The position numbers were made by a program, and so were the translations under genes. The notes below the pieces were generated by a model. It saw only the letters and a list, made by a program, of their open reading frames with translations. It made no database searches and was not told the origin of the DNA. 9,588 nt of DNA, taken from NCBI GenBank assembly GCA_910586735.1, contig CAJUJW010000035.1, positions 16,561-26,148 on the forward strand, in the 5' to 3' direction. This DNA comes from an uncultured Oscillibacter sp. Lineage in GTDB: Bacteria > Bacillota > Clostridia > Oscillospirales > Oscillospiraceae. Shown here in pieces: positions 1 through 5,949 of this stretch (position 1 is its first letter; each line of letters starts with the position of its first letter).

Positions 1-64
1 GGTCCGCCGTCAGATTCTCCCCCACTACGCCCCGGATGCCGTCGGTGCCAAACAGTTTGCCCAT
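1..64 (-). CDS. glmM: Phosphoglucosamine mutase, N-terminal fragment (runs off the left edge)
   Basis: Only the first 21 codons are present. They start at ATG 64-62 and read MGKLFGTDGIRGVVGEN followed by LTAD. The segment KLFGTDGIRG is the hallmark N-terminus of GlmM in the phosphohexomutase superfamily. The enzyme interconverts glucosamine-6-phosphate and glucosamine-1-phosphate in the cytoplasm, feeding UDP-GlcNAc for peptidoglycan. The catalytic phosphoserine loop and the other domains lie outside the window. The start is supported by AGAGGTAA just upstream; this ribosome site overlaps the stop codon (73-71) of the preceding SdpI-like gene, so the two genes are probably translationally coupled. 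It is the last visible gene of the ruv-led cluster. Confidence 0.93.
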   Translation of the reverse strand, partial: MGKLFGTDGIRGVVGENLTAD

Positions 65-70
65 AAAAAG

Positions 71-457
71 TTACCTCTTTCTTCCAAAATCGTCAAATTC
101 CCGTTTCAAAGCCCGCTCCGTGGCGGGGATGACCGCCAAGAAGGGGACCATTTGTGATCCAGTCAATAGTAGGCCGAGATGCGCGACCGTGTCGACCTCC
201 CGCCCGAACAGCAGGGCCATCCACACCAAAGAGACCGCCAGCACGGGCCAGCCGGCTCGGTACCAAAAGCGTCCGCTGTAGCGCTGGGCAAAGGCCCATG
301 TCTCCCGGTTCCGCATGGAGCGGGCCGTCCGGTAGCCATAGCCGGAGTTGATTTCCCCCGGCGGATTTTTTGCGAAGCTCCGGCCCAGGACCACCATACA
401 TCCGGGGATCAGCATCTCTATGGCCAGCGTGAACAGCCAGAACAAAAACTCCGTCAT
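71..457 (-). CDS. SdpI/YhfL-family membrane protein (128 aa)
   Basis: This is a small integral membrane protein. Residues 3-24 form one hydrophobic helix, and about 67-84 and 89-108 two more. Between the first and second helices sits the signature of the SdpI/YhfL family, GYRTARSMRN followed by ETWAFAQRYSG (about residues 41-62). B. subtilis SdpI in this family is an immunity protein for the SdpC toxin, but most family members have no known role, and no toxin gene is visible here. I therefore do not infer immunity. ATG at 457 overlaps the TGA of the upstream ATPase gene (ATGA), and a strong GGAGGAGG lies 5-12 bases upstream. Its TAA at 73-71 lies inside the glmM ribosome site. Translational coupling on both sides suggests an operon member. 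Confidence 0.82.
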   Translation of the reverse strand: MTEFLFWLFTLAIEMLIPGCMVVLGRSFAKNPPGEINSGYGYRTARSMRNRETWAFAQRYSGRFWYRAGWPVLAVSLVWMALLFGREVDTVAHLGLLLTGSQMVPFLAVIPATERALKREFDDFGRKR

Positions 458-1209
458 ATTTCCTCCTCCAGAAGATACCGCAGCATCCGCTCCGGATTGT
501 CCAGGAAGCGCTTTGTCAATTGGTAGTGCTCCGTCTCCCGGTACTCCGCCGCCCGGACGCCCTCTTCGCTCAGCTCGTAGATTCTGGCCCCTGGAAAGGC
601 CATCAGAATCGGCGAGTGGGTGGCGACGACAAACTGGGAGTCCGCCTTGACCAACTGGTCCATCTCCCCCAACAGCGTCAGGAGGCGCGAGGGCGACAGG
701 GCCGCCTCCGGCTCGTCCAGCAGGTACAGCCCTTCCCCGCCGAAACGGTTCTGAACCAGGGCGAGAAAGCTCTCTCCGTGGGACTGCTGGTGAAGGGACA
801 CGCCGCCGTAGCTGTCGATGAGCCTCGGCGAAAAAGAGGGCGCCTCGTCCAGCTCGTCGATGTTCGTCGCCACATTATAAAAGCTCTCCGCCCGGAGAAA
901 GAACCCGTCCTTGGGATAGCGCTTCCGGGCCGGGGTCAGGTACTCCCCCAAGATGGAATGGGTCGCCCTTGTGGAAAAGCTGAAATTCCGGGTGCCCCCC
1001 TCGGGGTTGAAGCCGCAGGCCACGGCGGCGGCCTCCAGCAAGGTGGACTTCCCCGTCCCGTTCTCCCCCACCAGGAAGGTGACGGGCCGGTCGAATTCCA
1101 GGGCGTTGCCCTCCATCAGATACCGCACAGGCCCCAGCCGCCGGAGATAACTCCCCTCCGGCAGCTCCCGCCGGAGGCGGACGGAGACCAGATAGCCCGG
1201 CCCGCTCAC
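454..1209 (-). CDS. ABC/AAA-type ATPase, COG3910-like (251 aa)
   Basis: This is a soluble P-loop ATPase of the SMC/RecF-like ABC fold, and a single domain. It shows Walker A GENGTGKST (residues 48-56), an ABC-signature-like SHGES (143-147), Walker B LYLLDEPE (161-168) with the catalytic Glu, and a switch histidine in VVATHSP (194-200). No transmembrane segments and no long coiled coil are visible, so it is neither a transporter ATPase nor a full RecN/SMC. The overall pattern matches the family of predicted standalone ATPases COG3910, whose substrate is unknown. The start is GTG 1209, overlapping the ruvB TGA as GTGA; GGAG and GAGG occur just upstream inside the end of ruvB. The location after ruvB would fit a DNA-related job, but that is context only. 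Confidence 0.85.
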   Translation of the reverse strand: MSGPGYLVSVRLRRELPEGSYLRRLGPVRYLMEGNALEFDRPVTFLVGENGTGKSTLLEAAAVACGFNPEGGTRNFSFSTRATHSILGEYLTPARKRYPKDGFFLRAESFYNVATNIDELDEAPSFSPRLIDSYGGVSLHQQSHGESFLALVQNRFGGEGLYLLDEPEAALSPSRLLTLLGEMDQLVKADSQFVVATHSPILMAFPGARIYELSEEGVRAAEYRETEHYQLTKRFLDNPERMLRYLLEEEI

Positions 1210-2267
1210 AGCCTCAGCTGCTCCATAACGTCCTCCGAGGCCGCGCCGCCAGGAATGGACCTGTGAAGGTGCTGGTACGCCTTCTGGGTCACGCAGCGCC
1301 CCCGGGGGGTCCGGGTCAGGAAGCCCAGCTGCATCAGGTAGGGCTCGTACACGTCCTCCAAGGTCACGGATTCCTCGCCGATGGTGGCCGCCAGGGTCTC
1401 CAGGCCCACGGGACCGCCGCCGTAGTTGTCGATGATGGCCTCCATCATCCGCCGGTCCACCGGGTCCAGACCCAGATAGTCGATTTCCAGGGCGCAGAGG
1501 GCCTGGTCCGCCACGCCCTTGGTAATCACGCCGTCGGCCCGCACCTGGGCGAAATCCCGGACCCGCCGGAGCATCCGGTTGGCAATCCGGGGCGTTCCCC
1601 GGGACCGCCGGGCGATCTCTACGGCCCCCTCCGGCACGATGTCCACATTTAAAATCCCCGCGGACCGGGTGACGATCTTTGCCAGCTCCTCCGGCGTGTA
1701 GAGCTCCAGCCGCAGCGTCACGCCGAAGCGGTCCCGCAGGGGCGCGGACAGCTGCCCCGCCCGGGTGGTGGCGCCGATCAGCGTGAACTTAGGCAGGTCC
1801 AGCCGGATGGAGTTGGCGGAGGGCCCCTTACCCACGATGATGTCCAGCACGTAGTCCTCCATGGCGGGATACAGAATCTCCTCCACAGAGCGGTTCAGCC
1901 GGTGAATCTCATCCACAAAGAGGATGTCGCCCTCGTTCAGGTTGGTCAAAAGCGCCGCCAGGTCCCCCGGCTTCTCAATGGCGGGGCCGGAGGTGATGCG
2001 GATGTTGACCCCCATCTCCTGGGCGATGATGCCCGCCAGGGTGGTCTTGCCCAGACCCGGGGGGCCGTGGAGGAGGACATGATCCAGGGACTCCTCCCGC
2101 TTCCGGGCGGCCTCTATGAAGATGGAGAGGTTTTCCTTGGCCTTCTCCTGGCCGATGTACTCCCGCAGGGTCCTGGGCCGGAGGGAACCCTCCTGGGCGT
2201 CCTCCTGGAGGAAGGTCTTGGCCACAATGGGCTCCTCGTAGATATCGCTGCCAAAGTCGATGCTCAA
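1206..2267 (-). CDS. ruvB: Holliday junction branch-migration ATPase RuvB (353 aa)
   Basis: RuvB is the hexameric AAA+ motor that pumps DNA through the RuvA-bound Holliday junction. The sequence is complete: Walker A GPPGLGKTT (68-76), Walker B ILFVDEIH (115-122), sensor-1 region GATTRAG (165-171), the arginine-finger region RDRFG (178-182), the sensor-2 segment SRGTPRIANR (222-231), and a C-terminal winged-helix DNA-binding part (about 260-335) with the conserved LGFLTRTPRGR (314-324). Length is normal for the family (about 330-350). The start is TTG at 2267, not ATG. AAGGA lies 9 bases upstream, and the only nearby ATG on this strand is followed directly by TGA. The gene is 27 bases downstream of a small membrane protein gene and overlaps the next ATPase gene by 4 bases. 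Confidence 0.98.
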   Translation of the reverse strand: MSIDFGSDIYEEPIVAKTFLQEDAQEGSLRPRTLREYIGQEKAKENLSIFIEAARKREESLDHVLLHGPPGLGKTTLAGIIAQEMGVNIRITSGPAIEKPGDLAALLTNLNEGDILFVDEIHRLNRSVEEILYPAMEDYVLDIIVGKGPSANSIRLDLPKFTLIGATTRAGQLSAPLRDRFGVTLRLELYTPEELAKIVTRSAGILNVDIVPEGAVEIARRSRGTPRIANRMLRRVRDFAQVRADGVITKGVADQALCALEIDYLGLDPVDRRMMEAIIDNYGGGPVGLETLAATIGEESVTLEDVYEPYLMQLGFLTRTPRGRCVTQKAYQHLHRSIPGGAASEDVMEQLRL

Positions 2268-2294
2268 GCGCTCACATCCTTTTTCCGGGAAATT

Positions 2295-2516
2295 TCACTG
2301 AAAGAACTGGGCCACGCCGCCCGCCAGGATGGTCAGGGCCGCCACGCCCAGCAGACAGCCCGCGGCCGCCAGCCAGCGCTGGGCCCGCTTTTGATAAGCC
2401 TCCGCCTCCTCGGGCTCCAGGCCGCGGCTGTTCAAAAGGCGGCAGTATTTTCCAAACCGGAACATGGCGAAAATACTCCCCAAAAATCCGATGGCAATCA
2501 GCCTCGATAAAAACAT
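2295..2516 (-). CDS. Small two-helix membrane protein of unknown function (73 aa)
   Basis: I do not recognise a named family. The predicted protein starts MFLSRLIAIGFLGSIFAMFR, a hydrophobic helix (about residues 1-19). A charged linker rich in Glu, Arg and Lys follows (about 28-47, LEPEEAEAYQKRA), then a second hydrophobic helix (about 49-68) ending GGVAQFFQ. A GGAGGGGAG ribosome site lies 7 bases before the ATG at 2516. A second ATG immediately after that site opens a different frame of 83 codons (2272-2523). That product is Gly/Arg/Pro-rich without plausible structure, so I prefer this frame. The gene sits between DUF6054 and ruvB, co-directional with both (41 and 27 base gaps), so it is probably co-transcribed with the ruv genes. 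Confidence 0.72.
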   Translation of the reverse strand: MFLSRLIAIGFLGSIFAMFRFGKYCRLLNSRGLEPEEAEAYQKRAQRWLAAAGCLLGVAALTILAGGVAQFFQ

Positions 2517-2557
2517 AGCGCATCTCCCCTCCGGCTCAGTTTTTTCAAACGGGCCCG

Positions 2558-2890
2558 TCAGAGCCTCTCGGCCAGCTCCCGCACCTTGTCCACAAAGGCT
2601 TCCTCGCCGAAGGTGTTGAACTTGAAGAACATGGCCTGACTGCCTCCGGCGGCGATGGCGGAGAGAAACAGGCTCTCCCCCTGTCCCGCCAGCGTCAGCG
2701 TCAGGCTGAGCCGGTTTCCCCCGGCCACGCTGTAGCGCTCGTAGACCCGCACCGCGCACCGGAAGCCCCCGGCGGCGTAATCGCTGCCGTCCTCATAGCT
2801 GGCGGAGACACTGCCGCCGAGGATTCCCTCGTGGAGATAACCCAACGACGAGTCGAAGTTCCCCTGGAATCTATACTCAAACTTTGCCAT
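2558..2890 (-). CDS. DUF6054-family protein (110 aa)
   Basis: This is a small soluble protein without signal peptide or membrane helix. Its conserved-looking blocks are GNFDSSLGYLHEGILGGSVSAS (10-31, quoted by position), RCAVRVYERYSVAGGNRLSL (44-63) and FLSAIAAGGSQAMFFKFNTF (75-94), followed by GEEAF. From memory these match the clostridial DUF6054 family, whose function is unknown. The start is ATG 2890 (MAKFEYRF), supported by GAAGGAGC 8 bases upstream. A longer reading from a TTG at 3004 adds 38 residues with no ribosome site and no family resemblance. The 163-base gap upstream, after ruvA, is AT-rich compared with the rest. It contains a weak -10-like TATAGT (3010-3015, minus strand), but I could not find a good -35, so co-transcription from ruvC remains likely. 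Confidence 0.83.
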   Translation of the reverse strand: MAKFEYRFQGNFDSSLGYLHEGILGGSVSASYEDGSDYAAGGFRCAVRVYERYSVAGGNRLSLTLTLAGQGESLFLSAIAAGGSQAMFFKFNTFGEEAFVDKVRELAERL

Positions 2891-3053
2891 ATAAAACGCT
2901 CCTTCTCCATCTCCGCAGCAGAGCTCGCTTAATTTGTGTAAAGGAAATTCGCTTTCACACACATTTGGATATATAACAGACCAGTTTGCCAAGAATGTGC
3001 TCAAATTACACTATAAAGTATTTTAGCTTTACAGCCATTGCCGCCCAGCATAT

Positions 3054-3659
3054 TCAGAGTTTTGCCATCCGTTTCAGCCCCTGACGGACGATTTCCTCCA
3101 GCGGCTGATCCATATCCAGGCCCTTCAGCGCCACGGAGACCTCCTGGCTGGAGTAACCAAGCACCGCCAGGGCCTGGGCGGCCTCCGTGGCCTTGTTTCC
3201 AAACAGCGCCGGGGCGGGCGCGCCCTTGCCGCCGGAGAAGTCCAGCCCATCGGCAGTCTCCTTGGCCATCTTGTCTTTCAGCTCCAGGATGATGCGCTGG
3301 GCGATCTTCTTCCCCACCCCCGGCGCCGCCGTCAGGGCCTTCTCGTCCCCGGTGACAATGGCCATGGCCAGGGTCTCCGGCGTGCCGGAGGACAGGATGG
3401 CCAGCGCCGCCTTGGGCCCCACGCCGGAGACGCCGATGAGCAGCCGGAAGCTGTTCAGCTCGCTTTGGGTGGCGAAGCCGTAGAGCTCAAACAGATTTTC
3501 CGCCACATTTAAATAGGTATACAGCCGCTTCCGCTGCCCCTTTTTCAGGGCCGCCAGAGTGTTGTTGGTGGTTTTGCAGGCATAGCCCACGCCGCCGCAG
3601 TCGATTACCGCCAGGTAGGGCAGAATTTCCGCCACGGTGCCGTCCAGATAGTAAAACAT
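3054..3659 (-). CDS. ruvA: Holliday junction DNA-binding subunit RuvA (201 aa)
   Basis: RuvA is the tetrameric junction-recognition subunit that loads RuvB. Domain I is the OB fold (residues 1-64, ending in the family motif ELYGF at 58-62). Domain II carries two helix-hairpin-helix motifs, LIGVSGVGPKAALAIL (74-89) and APGVGKKIAQRI (112-123). A flexible linker (about 133-155) leads to domain III (156-201), which contacts RuvB. Length is typical (about 200). ATG 3659 has GAGGAGG just upstream, and the gap to ruvC is 13 bases. One oddity: the acidic pin, Glu55-Asp56 in E. coli, aligns to Glu54-Asn55 here, so one of the two acidic residues is neutral. Confidence 0.98.
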   Translation of the reverse strand: MFYYLDGTVAEILPYLAVIDCGGVGYACKTTNNTLAALKKGQRKRLYTYLNVAENLFELYGFATQSELNSFRLLIGVSGVGPKAALAILSSGTPETLAMAIVTGDEKALTAAPGVGKKIAQRIILELKDKMAKETADGLDFSGGKGAPAPALFGNKATEAAQALAVLGYSSQEVSVALKGLDMDQPLEEIVRQGLKRMAKL

Positions 3660-3672
3660 AGCGCCTCCTCGT

Positions 3673-4182
3673 TCAGATCGTCTCCGGGATATCCGCCTCC
3701 CTGGGCAGCCGGGAGGTGAAGCTCCTGGCGTGGCACAGGGCCAGGGCCAGGGCGTCGGCGGCGTCGTCGGGCCGGGGAACCTTGGAGAGCTTCAAAATCC
3801 GCCGGGTCATGTCCATCACCTGCCGCTTTTCCGCCTTGCCGTAGCCCGTCACCGCCAGCTTCACCTGAGAGGGCGTGTACTCGTAGAGCGGCACGCCGCA
3901 CTTCTCCGCCGCGTAGAGCAGGACCCCCCTGCCGTGGGCCACGGCGATGCCCGTGGTGATATTGGTGTTGAAAAACAGCTCCTCTATGGAGATTACGTCG
4001 GGCTTGAGCTGGCCAATCAGCTCCTCCATATCCGTGCCGATTTGGAAGAGCCTCCGGCTCAGGGGGAGCCCTGCCGGGGTGGTGATGGCCCCATAGGTCA
4101 CCATCCTCGTCTGTCCCCGGTCCGCCTCCACCAGGCCGAAGCCGATGGTGGCGAAGCCGGGGTCGATACCTAGTATCCGCAT
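3673..4182 (-). CDS. ruvC: Crossover junction endodeoxyribonuclease RuvC (169 aa)
   Basis: RuvC is the Mg-dependent dimeric resolvase that nicks Holliday junctions symmetrically. It has an RNase H-like fold with all four catalytic acidic residues visible: Asp7 in ILGIDPG, Glu67 in ISIEELF, Asp140 and Asp143 in PRPDDAADALA. The VTGYGKAEKRQV region (111-122) is also typical. Length matches the family (about 160-175). The start is ATG 4182 (MRILGIDPGF) with AAAGGGGCG upstream. An open frame continues to 4383, but that extension translates the palindromic repeats and crosses the promoter, so it is not coding. This is the first gene of the ruv-led cluster, directly behind a good sigmaA promoter (4214-4242). 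Confidence 0.98.
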   Translation of the reverse strand: MRILGIDPGFATIGFGLVEADRGQTRMVTYGAITTPAGLPLSRRLFQIGTDMEELIGQLKPDVISIEELFFNTNITTGIAVAHGRGVLLYAAEKCGVPLYEYTPSQVKLAVTGYGKAEKRQVMDMTRRILKLSKVPRPDDAADALALALCHARSFTSRLPREADIPETI

Positions 4183-4213
4183 AGTCCGCCCCTTTCGGCT
4201 TGCATTCTCTGCT

Positions 4214-4242
4214 AGTATAGCAAATTTAGGCGGGATGCGCAA
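4214..4242 (-). promoter_or_regulatory. SigmaA-type promoter of ruvC
   Basis: On the minus strand there is TTGCGC (4242-4237), a 17-base spacer, and TATACT (4219-4214) preceded by TGC, an extended -10. The predicted start site lies near 4207, giving a leader of about 25 bases with the ruvC ribosome site. I see no other strong promoter until the end of the window, so this one probably serves the whole ruv-to-glmM cluster. Confidence 0.8.
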
Positions 4243-4262
4243 CAGGGAAAATTGGCTGGTTA

Positions 4263-4341
4263 CTCCCCCGTAAGGGGGAGCCTTTACTCGCCCTGACGGG
4301 CGGGGAGGATTGGATACCAGCGATGGCTGGTGCAATGCACC
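4263..4341. repeat. Run of four short perfect hairpins
   Basis: CTCCCCC-GTAA-GGGGGAG (4263-4280), CGCCC-TGAC-GGGCG (4289-4302), ACCAGC-GATG-GCTGGT (4316-4331) and GGTGCA-A-TGCACC (4329-4341) follow one another. The first three have 4-base loops. The last two overlap by three bases. None carries a T-tract. Such compact hairpin strings are typical of dispersed repeat elements; copy number cannot be judged from one window. Confidence 0.75.
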
Positions 4342-4344
4342 CCC

Positions 4345-4373
4345 CATTCTCTCTTTTGCGAAAAGAGAGAATG
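4345..4373. repeat. 13-bp perfect inverted repeat with 3-base loop
   Basis: CATTCTCTCTTTT, loop GCG, AAAAGAGAGAATG. Each arm is purely pyrimidine or purine for most of its length. There is no T-run after the stem on either strand, so intrinsic termination is not the obvious role. It is the longest perfect stem of the non-coding stretch and could be the core of a miniature element. Confidence 0.85.
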
Positions 4374-4582
4374 CGCCGTGCATGGTGGAAGAGAGAAAAC
4401 GGGGGCGCGCAAGAAGTGCCGACGGTTTGATACGAATGTCTCCAGCCCGCGGCGTAGTGCGAGCGGGGGTTTGGAGGTTGTCGAATCGACCCCCTCCTCT
4501 TTTCGCTGCCGCTCACCTGGGGGTTGCAGGAGGCCGACCTCTGTTGGGGAGGGGATCTGTCCCCTCCCGTTCTCCCGGAACT

Positions 4583-4693
4583 GCCCTTCTCCCGGTAGAA
4601 TATCCCGTAGGGGCGGCAATCTGCCGCCTGTTTCCCGGGCCCACCCTTCTATCAGTAGACCACCCTGTAAGGGCGGACCTATGTGTCCGCCCT
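4583..4693. repeat. Two-unit 60-base-period direct repeat, each unit ending in a GGGCGG palindrome
   Basis: Unit 1 (from 4583) and unit 2 (from 4643) share CCCTTCT, then a GTAGA core, then a CCGTAGGGGCGG or CTGTAAGGGCGG block. Each unit closes with a different palindrome: GGCGGCA-ATC-TGCCGCC (4612-4628) and AGGGCGGAC-CTATGT-GTCCGCCCT (4670-4693). The changes on the two arms of each stem compensate one another, which points to a conserved structure and not a conserved sequence. GTA(G/A)GGGCG-headed palindromes are, as I recall, common dispersed repeats in several bacterial groups including Oscillospirales; this was not checked. Confidence 0.75.
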
Positions 4694-4723
4694 CCCTCCA
4701 GGGCTTGCGTCTCCAAAGCAGAA

Positions 4724-4743
4724 AGCCGCCTGCAAGGGCGGCT
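4724..4743 (-). terminator. Hairpin just after the 49-codon ORF, possible weak terminator
   Basis: AGCCGCC and GGCGGCT form a 7-bp GC-rich stem with a 6-base loop, 10 bases past the stop codon of the small ORF at 4754-4903. Downstream on the minus strand comes TTCTGCTTTGG, only a broken T-tract. It may terminate the small gene inefficiently, or be another member of the palindromic repeat set. Confidence 0.4.
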
Positions 4744-4753
4744 CCCTGTGGGC

Positions 4754-4903
4754 TTAATTCTTTGTGTCCGCATTCATTCCGCTGATGACCAGGCACAATC
4801 CGACGGCGCCGATGGCCAGACCGGTATAAATAAAGAACGTGTCCGGGACGGAAAAAAGATTTCCAAACAACAAAAGAGCGAAGCCCAGGGTCTTTCTTTT
4901 CAT
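4754..4903 (-). CDS. Small membrane protein of unknown function (49 aa)
   Basis: The frame runs from ATG 4903 to TAA 4754. The protein begins MKRKTLGFALLLFGNLFSVP and continues DTFFIYTGLAIGAVGLCLVI, ending SGMNADTKN: a basic N-terminus followed by two hydrophobic stretches (about residues 6-19 and 23-42). It is below usual ORF length cut-offs, but three signals support it: a near-consensus promoter 39-68 bases upstream, a GGGGGTGAGG ribosome region 5-14 bases before the ATG, and an isolated position between a terminator and the palindrome region. I recognise no family. It could equally be a short secreted peptide with a signal-like N-terminus, though there is no clear cleavage site. Confidence 0.62.
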   Translation of the reverse strand: MKRKTLGFALLLFGNLFSVPDTFFIYTGLAIGAVGLCLVISGMNADTKN

Positions 4904-4941
4904 CTCAACCTCACCCCCTCGCGCTTCAGCTCATGGCTTTT

Positions 4942-4971
4942 ATTATAACACGGGCCCTTCCTTCCCGTCAA
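4942..4971 (-). promoter_or_regulatory. SigmaA-type promoter of the 49-aa ORF
   Basis: TTGACG (4971-4966), an 18-base spacer, and a perfect TATAAT (4947-4942) on the minus strand. It begins 13 bases past the xerD terminator T-run, so transcription restarts here. The only downstream reading frame of interest before the palindrome region is the 49-codon ORF. Confidence 0.82.
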
Positions 4972-4983
4972 TTTCCCCGCTTT

Positions 4984-5017
4984 AAAAAGGCGCTGCCGGA
5001 CCGGCAGCGCCTTTTTT
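4984..5017 (-). terminator. Bidirectional intrinsic terminator after xerD
   Basis: An 11-bp perfect GC-rich stem, GGCGCTGCCGG and CCGGCAGCGCC around a single central A (4989-5011), is flanked by AAAAA on the left and TTTTTT on the right. In minus-strand RNA the U-tract follows the stem directly, 14 bases past the xerD stop. In plus-strand RNA it would also terminate. Confidence 0.93.
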
Positions 5018-5024
5018 ATGTACT

Positions 5025-5891
5025 TCACGCCCTGGGATGGGCCCTTTGGTACACGTCCTTCAAATTTCCCTTCACCACATGGGTGTAAATCTGGGTGGAG
5101 GAGATGTCCGCGTGACCCAGCATCTCCTGGATGGAGCGGAGGTCCGCGCCGTTTTCCAGCAGATGGGCCGCGAAGGAGTGCCGCAGGGTATGGGGGGTGA
5201 TTTCCTTCTCGATGCCCGCCTTTTCCTGGTAGTGCTTGATAATCTTCCAGAAGCCCTGGCGGCTCATCCGCTCGCCGTTCATGTTGACGAACAGGGCCGT
5301 CTCCTCCGGGTCCGACACCAGCTGGGGCCGGATCTTCCACACGTAGTCCTGGAGGGCTTTCACCGCCGTGCGGTACAGGGGGATGATCCGCTCCTTGCCC
5401 TTGCTGGAGCAGTGGATAAACCCGGCGGCCATGTTCAAGTCGTCCAGGTCCAGGGTGATCAGCTCGCTGACCCGGATGCCCGTGGCGTACAACAGCTCCA
5501 GCATGGCGTGGTCCCGGAAGCCCTTGGCGTCCACGCACTGGGGCTGCTCCAGGAACAGGTCCACTTCCTTGGAGGTCAGAATCTCGGGGTATTTCCGCTC
5601 CACCTTGGCGGCGGAGACGCCCTTGGCCGGGTTCGTTTTCACCTTGCCGCTGAACATCTGGAAGTTATAGAAGGACTTCACGGCGGCCAAAAAGCGGGTG
5701 ACGGAGGCGGCGGACTTGCCCCGGCTCAGCATCCAGTCCATGTAGGACCGGACCGTCTCAGCGGTGGCCTCCAGCAGGCCGGAGTTCCGGGCGTTCAGGT
5801 AGTCCGAAAACTGGGTCACGTCCCGGAGATAGGACGCGACCGTATTCTTGGAGGCGTGCTTTTCCGCCACCAGGTACTCCTCATAGCGCAT
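5025..5891 (-). CDS. xerD: Site-specific tyrosine recombinase XerD (288 aa)
   Basis: XerD works with XerC at dif to resolve chromosome dimers. The N-terminal SAM-like core-binding domain spans about 1-85. The catalytic domain carries the full set: Arg140 (ATGIRVSEL), Lys164 (SSKGKERIIPL), His234 and Arg237 (TPHTLRHSFA), His260 (MLGHADISST) and nucleophile Tyr269 (TQIYTHV). Length and motifs fit Xer proteins better than phage integrases, and the position after spoIIM matches the B. subtilis spoIIM-xerD neighbourhood, so XerD is preferred over XerC. The exact start is soft: ATG 5891 lacks a good ribosome site at normal spacing, while AGAAGGGA sits about 18 bases upstream with no ATG, GTG or TTG in frame between them. 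Confidence 0.92.
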   Translation of the reverse strand: MRYEEYLVAEKHASKNTVASYLRDVTQFSDYLNARNSGLLEATAETVRSYMDWMLSRGKSAASVTRFLAAVKSFYNFQMFSGKVKTNPAKGVSAAKVERKYPEILTSKEVDLFLEQPQCVDAKGFRDHAMLELLYATGIRVSELITLDLDDLNMAAGFIHCSSKGKERIIPLYRTAVKALQDYVWKIRPQLVSDPEETALFVNMNGERMSRQGFWKIIKHYQEKAGIEKEITPHTLRHSFAAHLLENGADLRSIQEMLGHADISSTQIYTHVVKGNLKDVYQRAHPRA

Positions 5892-5949
5892 AATCTCGTC
5901 CGTAAAAATCCCTTCTCTCTTTATCAGTCTCGCCAGTTTGAATCGTTCC

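Larger units (their letters stand above)
4183..4753. other. 571-base non-coding stretch filled with palindromes
   Basis: No believable gene lies here. Open frames on both strands translate hairpin repeats, lack ribosome sites and disagree in frame. Moving rightwards from the ruvC promoter, I find perfect inverted repeats at 4263-4280 (7-bp stem), 4289-4302 (5-bp), 4316-4331 (6-bp), 4329-4341 (GGTGCA-A-TGCACC), 4345-4373 (13-bp), 4547-4568 (9-bp), 4612-4628 (7-bp), 4670-4693 (9-bp) and 4724-4743 (7-bp). Most stems are followed by no T-run on either strand, so they are not ordinary terminators. The stretch looks like an accumulation site for short palindromic interspersed repeats between two transcription units. 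Confidence 0.8.

Noticed and set aside
71..457. Reading the SdpI-like gene as toxin immunity in a toxin system
   Set aside because: No toxin or maturation gene is adjacent; neighbours are an ATPase and glmM. Family membership alone does not show immunity.
520..1266. Plus-strand open frame of 248 codons
   Set aside because: It is a complement shadow of the ATPase gene and the end of ruvB.
2272..2523. 83-codon minus-strand frame starting just before the 73-residue membrane protein
   Set aside because: It shares the ribosome region but with spacing too close, and gives a Gly/Arg/Pro-rich product; the 73-codon frame has clear membrane helices.
2891..3004. N-terminal extension of the DUF6054 protein to 148 residues
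   Set aside because: It would start at TTG without a ribosome site in AT-rich intergenic DNA; MAKFEYRF at 2890 has GAAGGAGC and fits the family length.
4183..4383. N-terminal extension of RuvC to 236 residues
   Set aside because: The extension translates palindromic repeats and the ruvC promoter; the family start MRILGIDPG with its own ribosome site is at 4182.
4583..4693. Possible CRISPR-like repeats
   Set aside because: There are only two imperfect units, the palindrome tips differ, there is no leader or uniform spacer, and no cas gene nearby.
4283..4948. Several 86-212 codon frames on both strands in the palindrome region
   Set aside because: Hairpin repeats read in any frame give open Pro/Arg/Ser-rich translations; no ribosome sites, and they conflict with one another.
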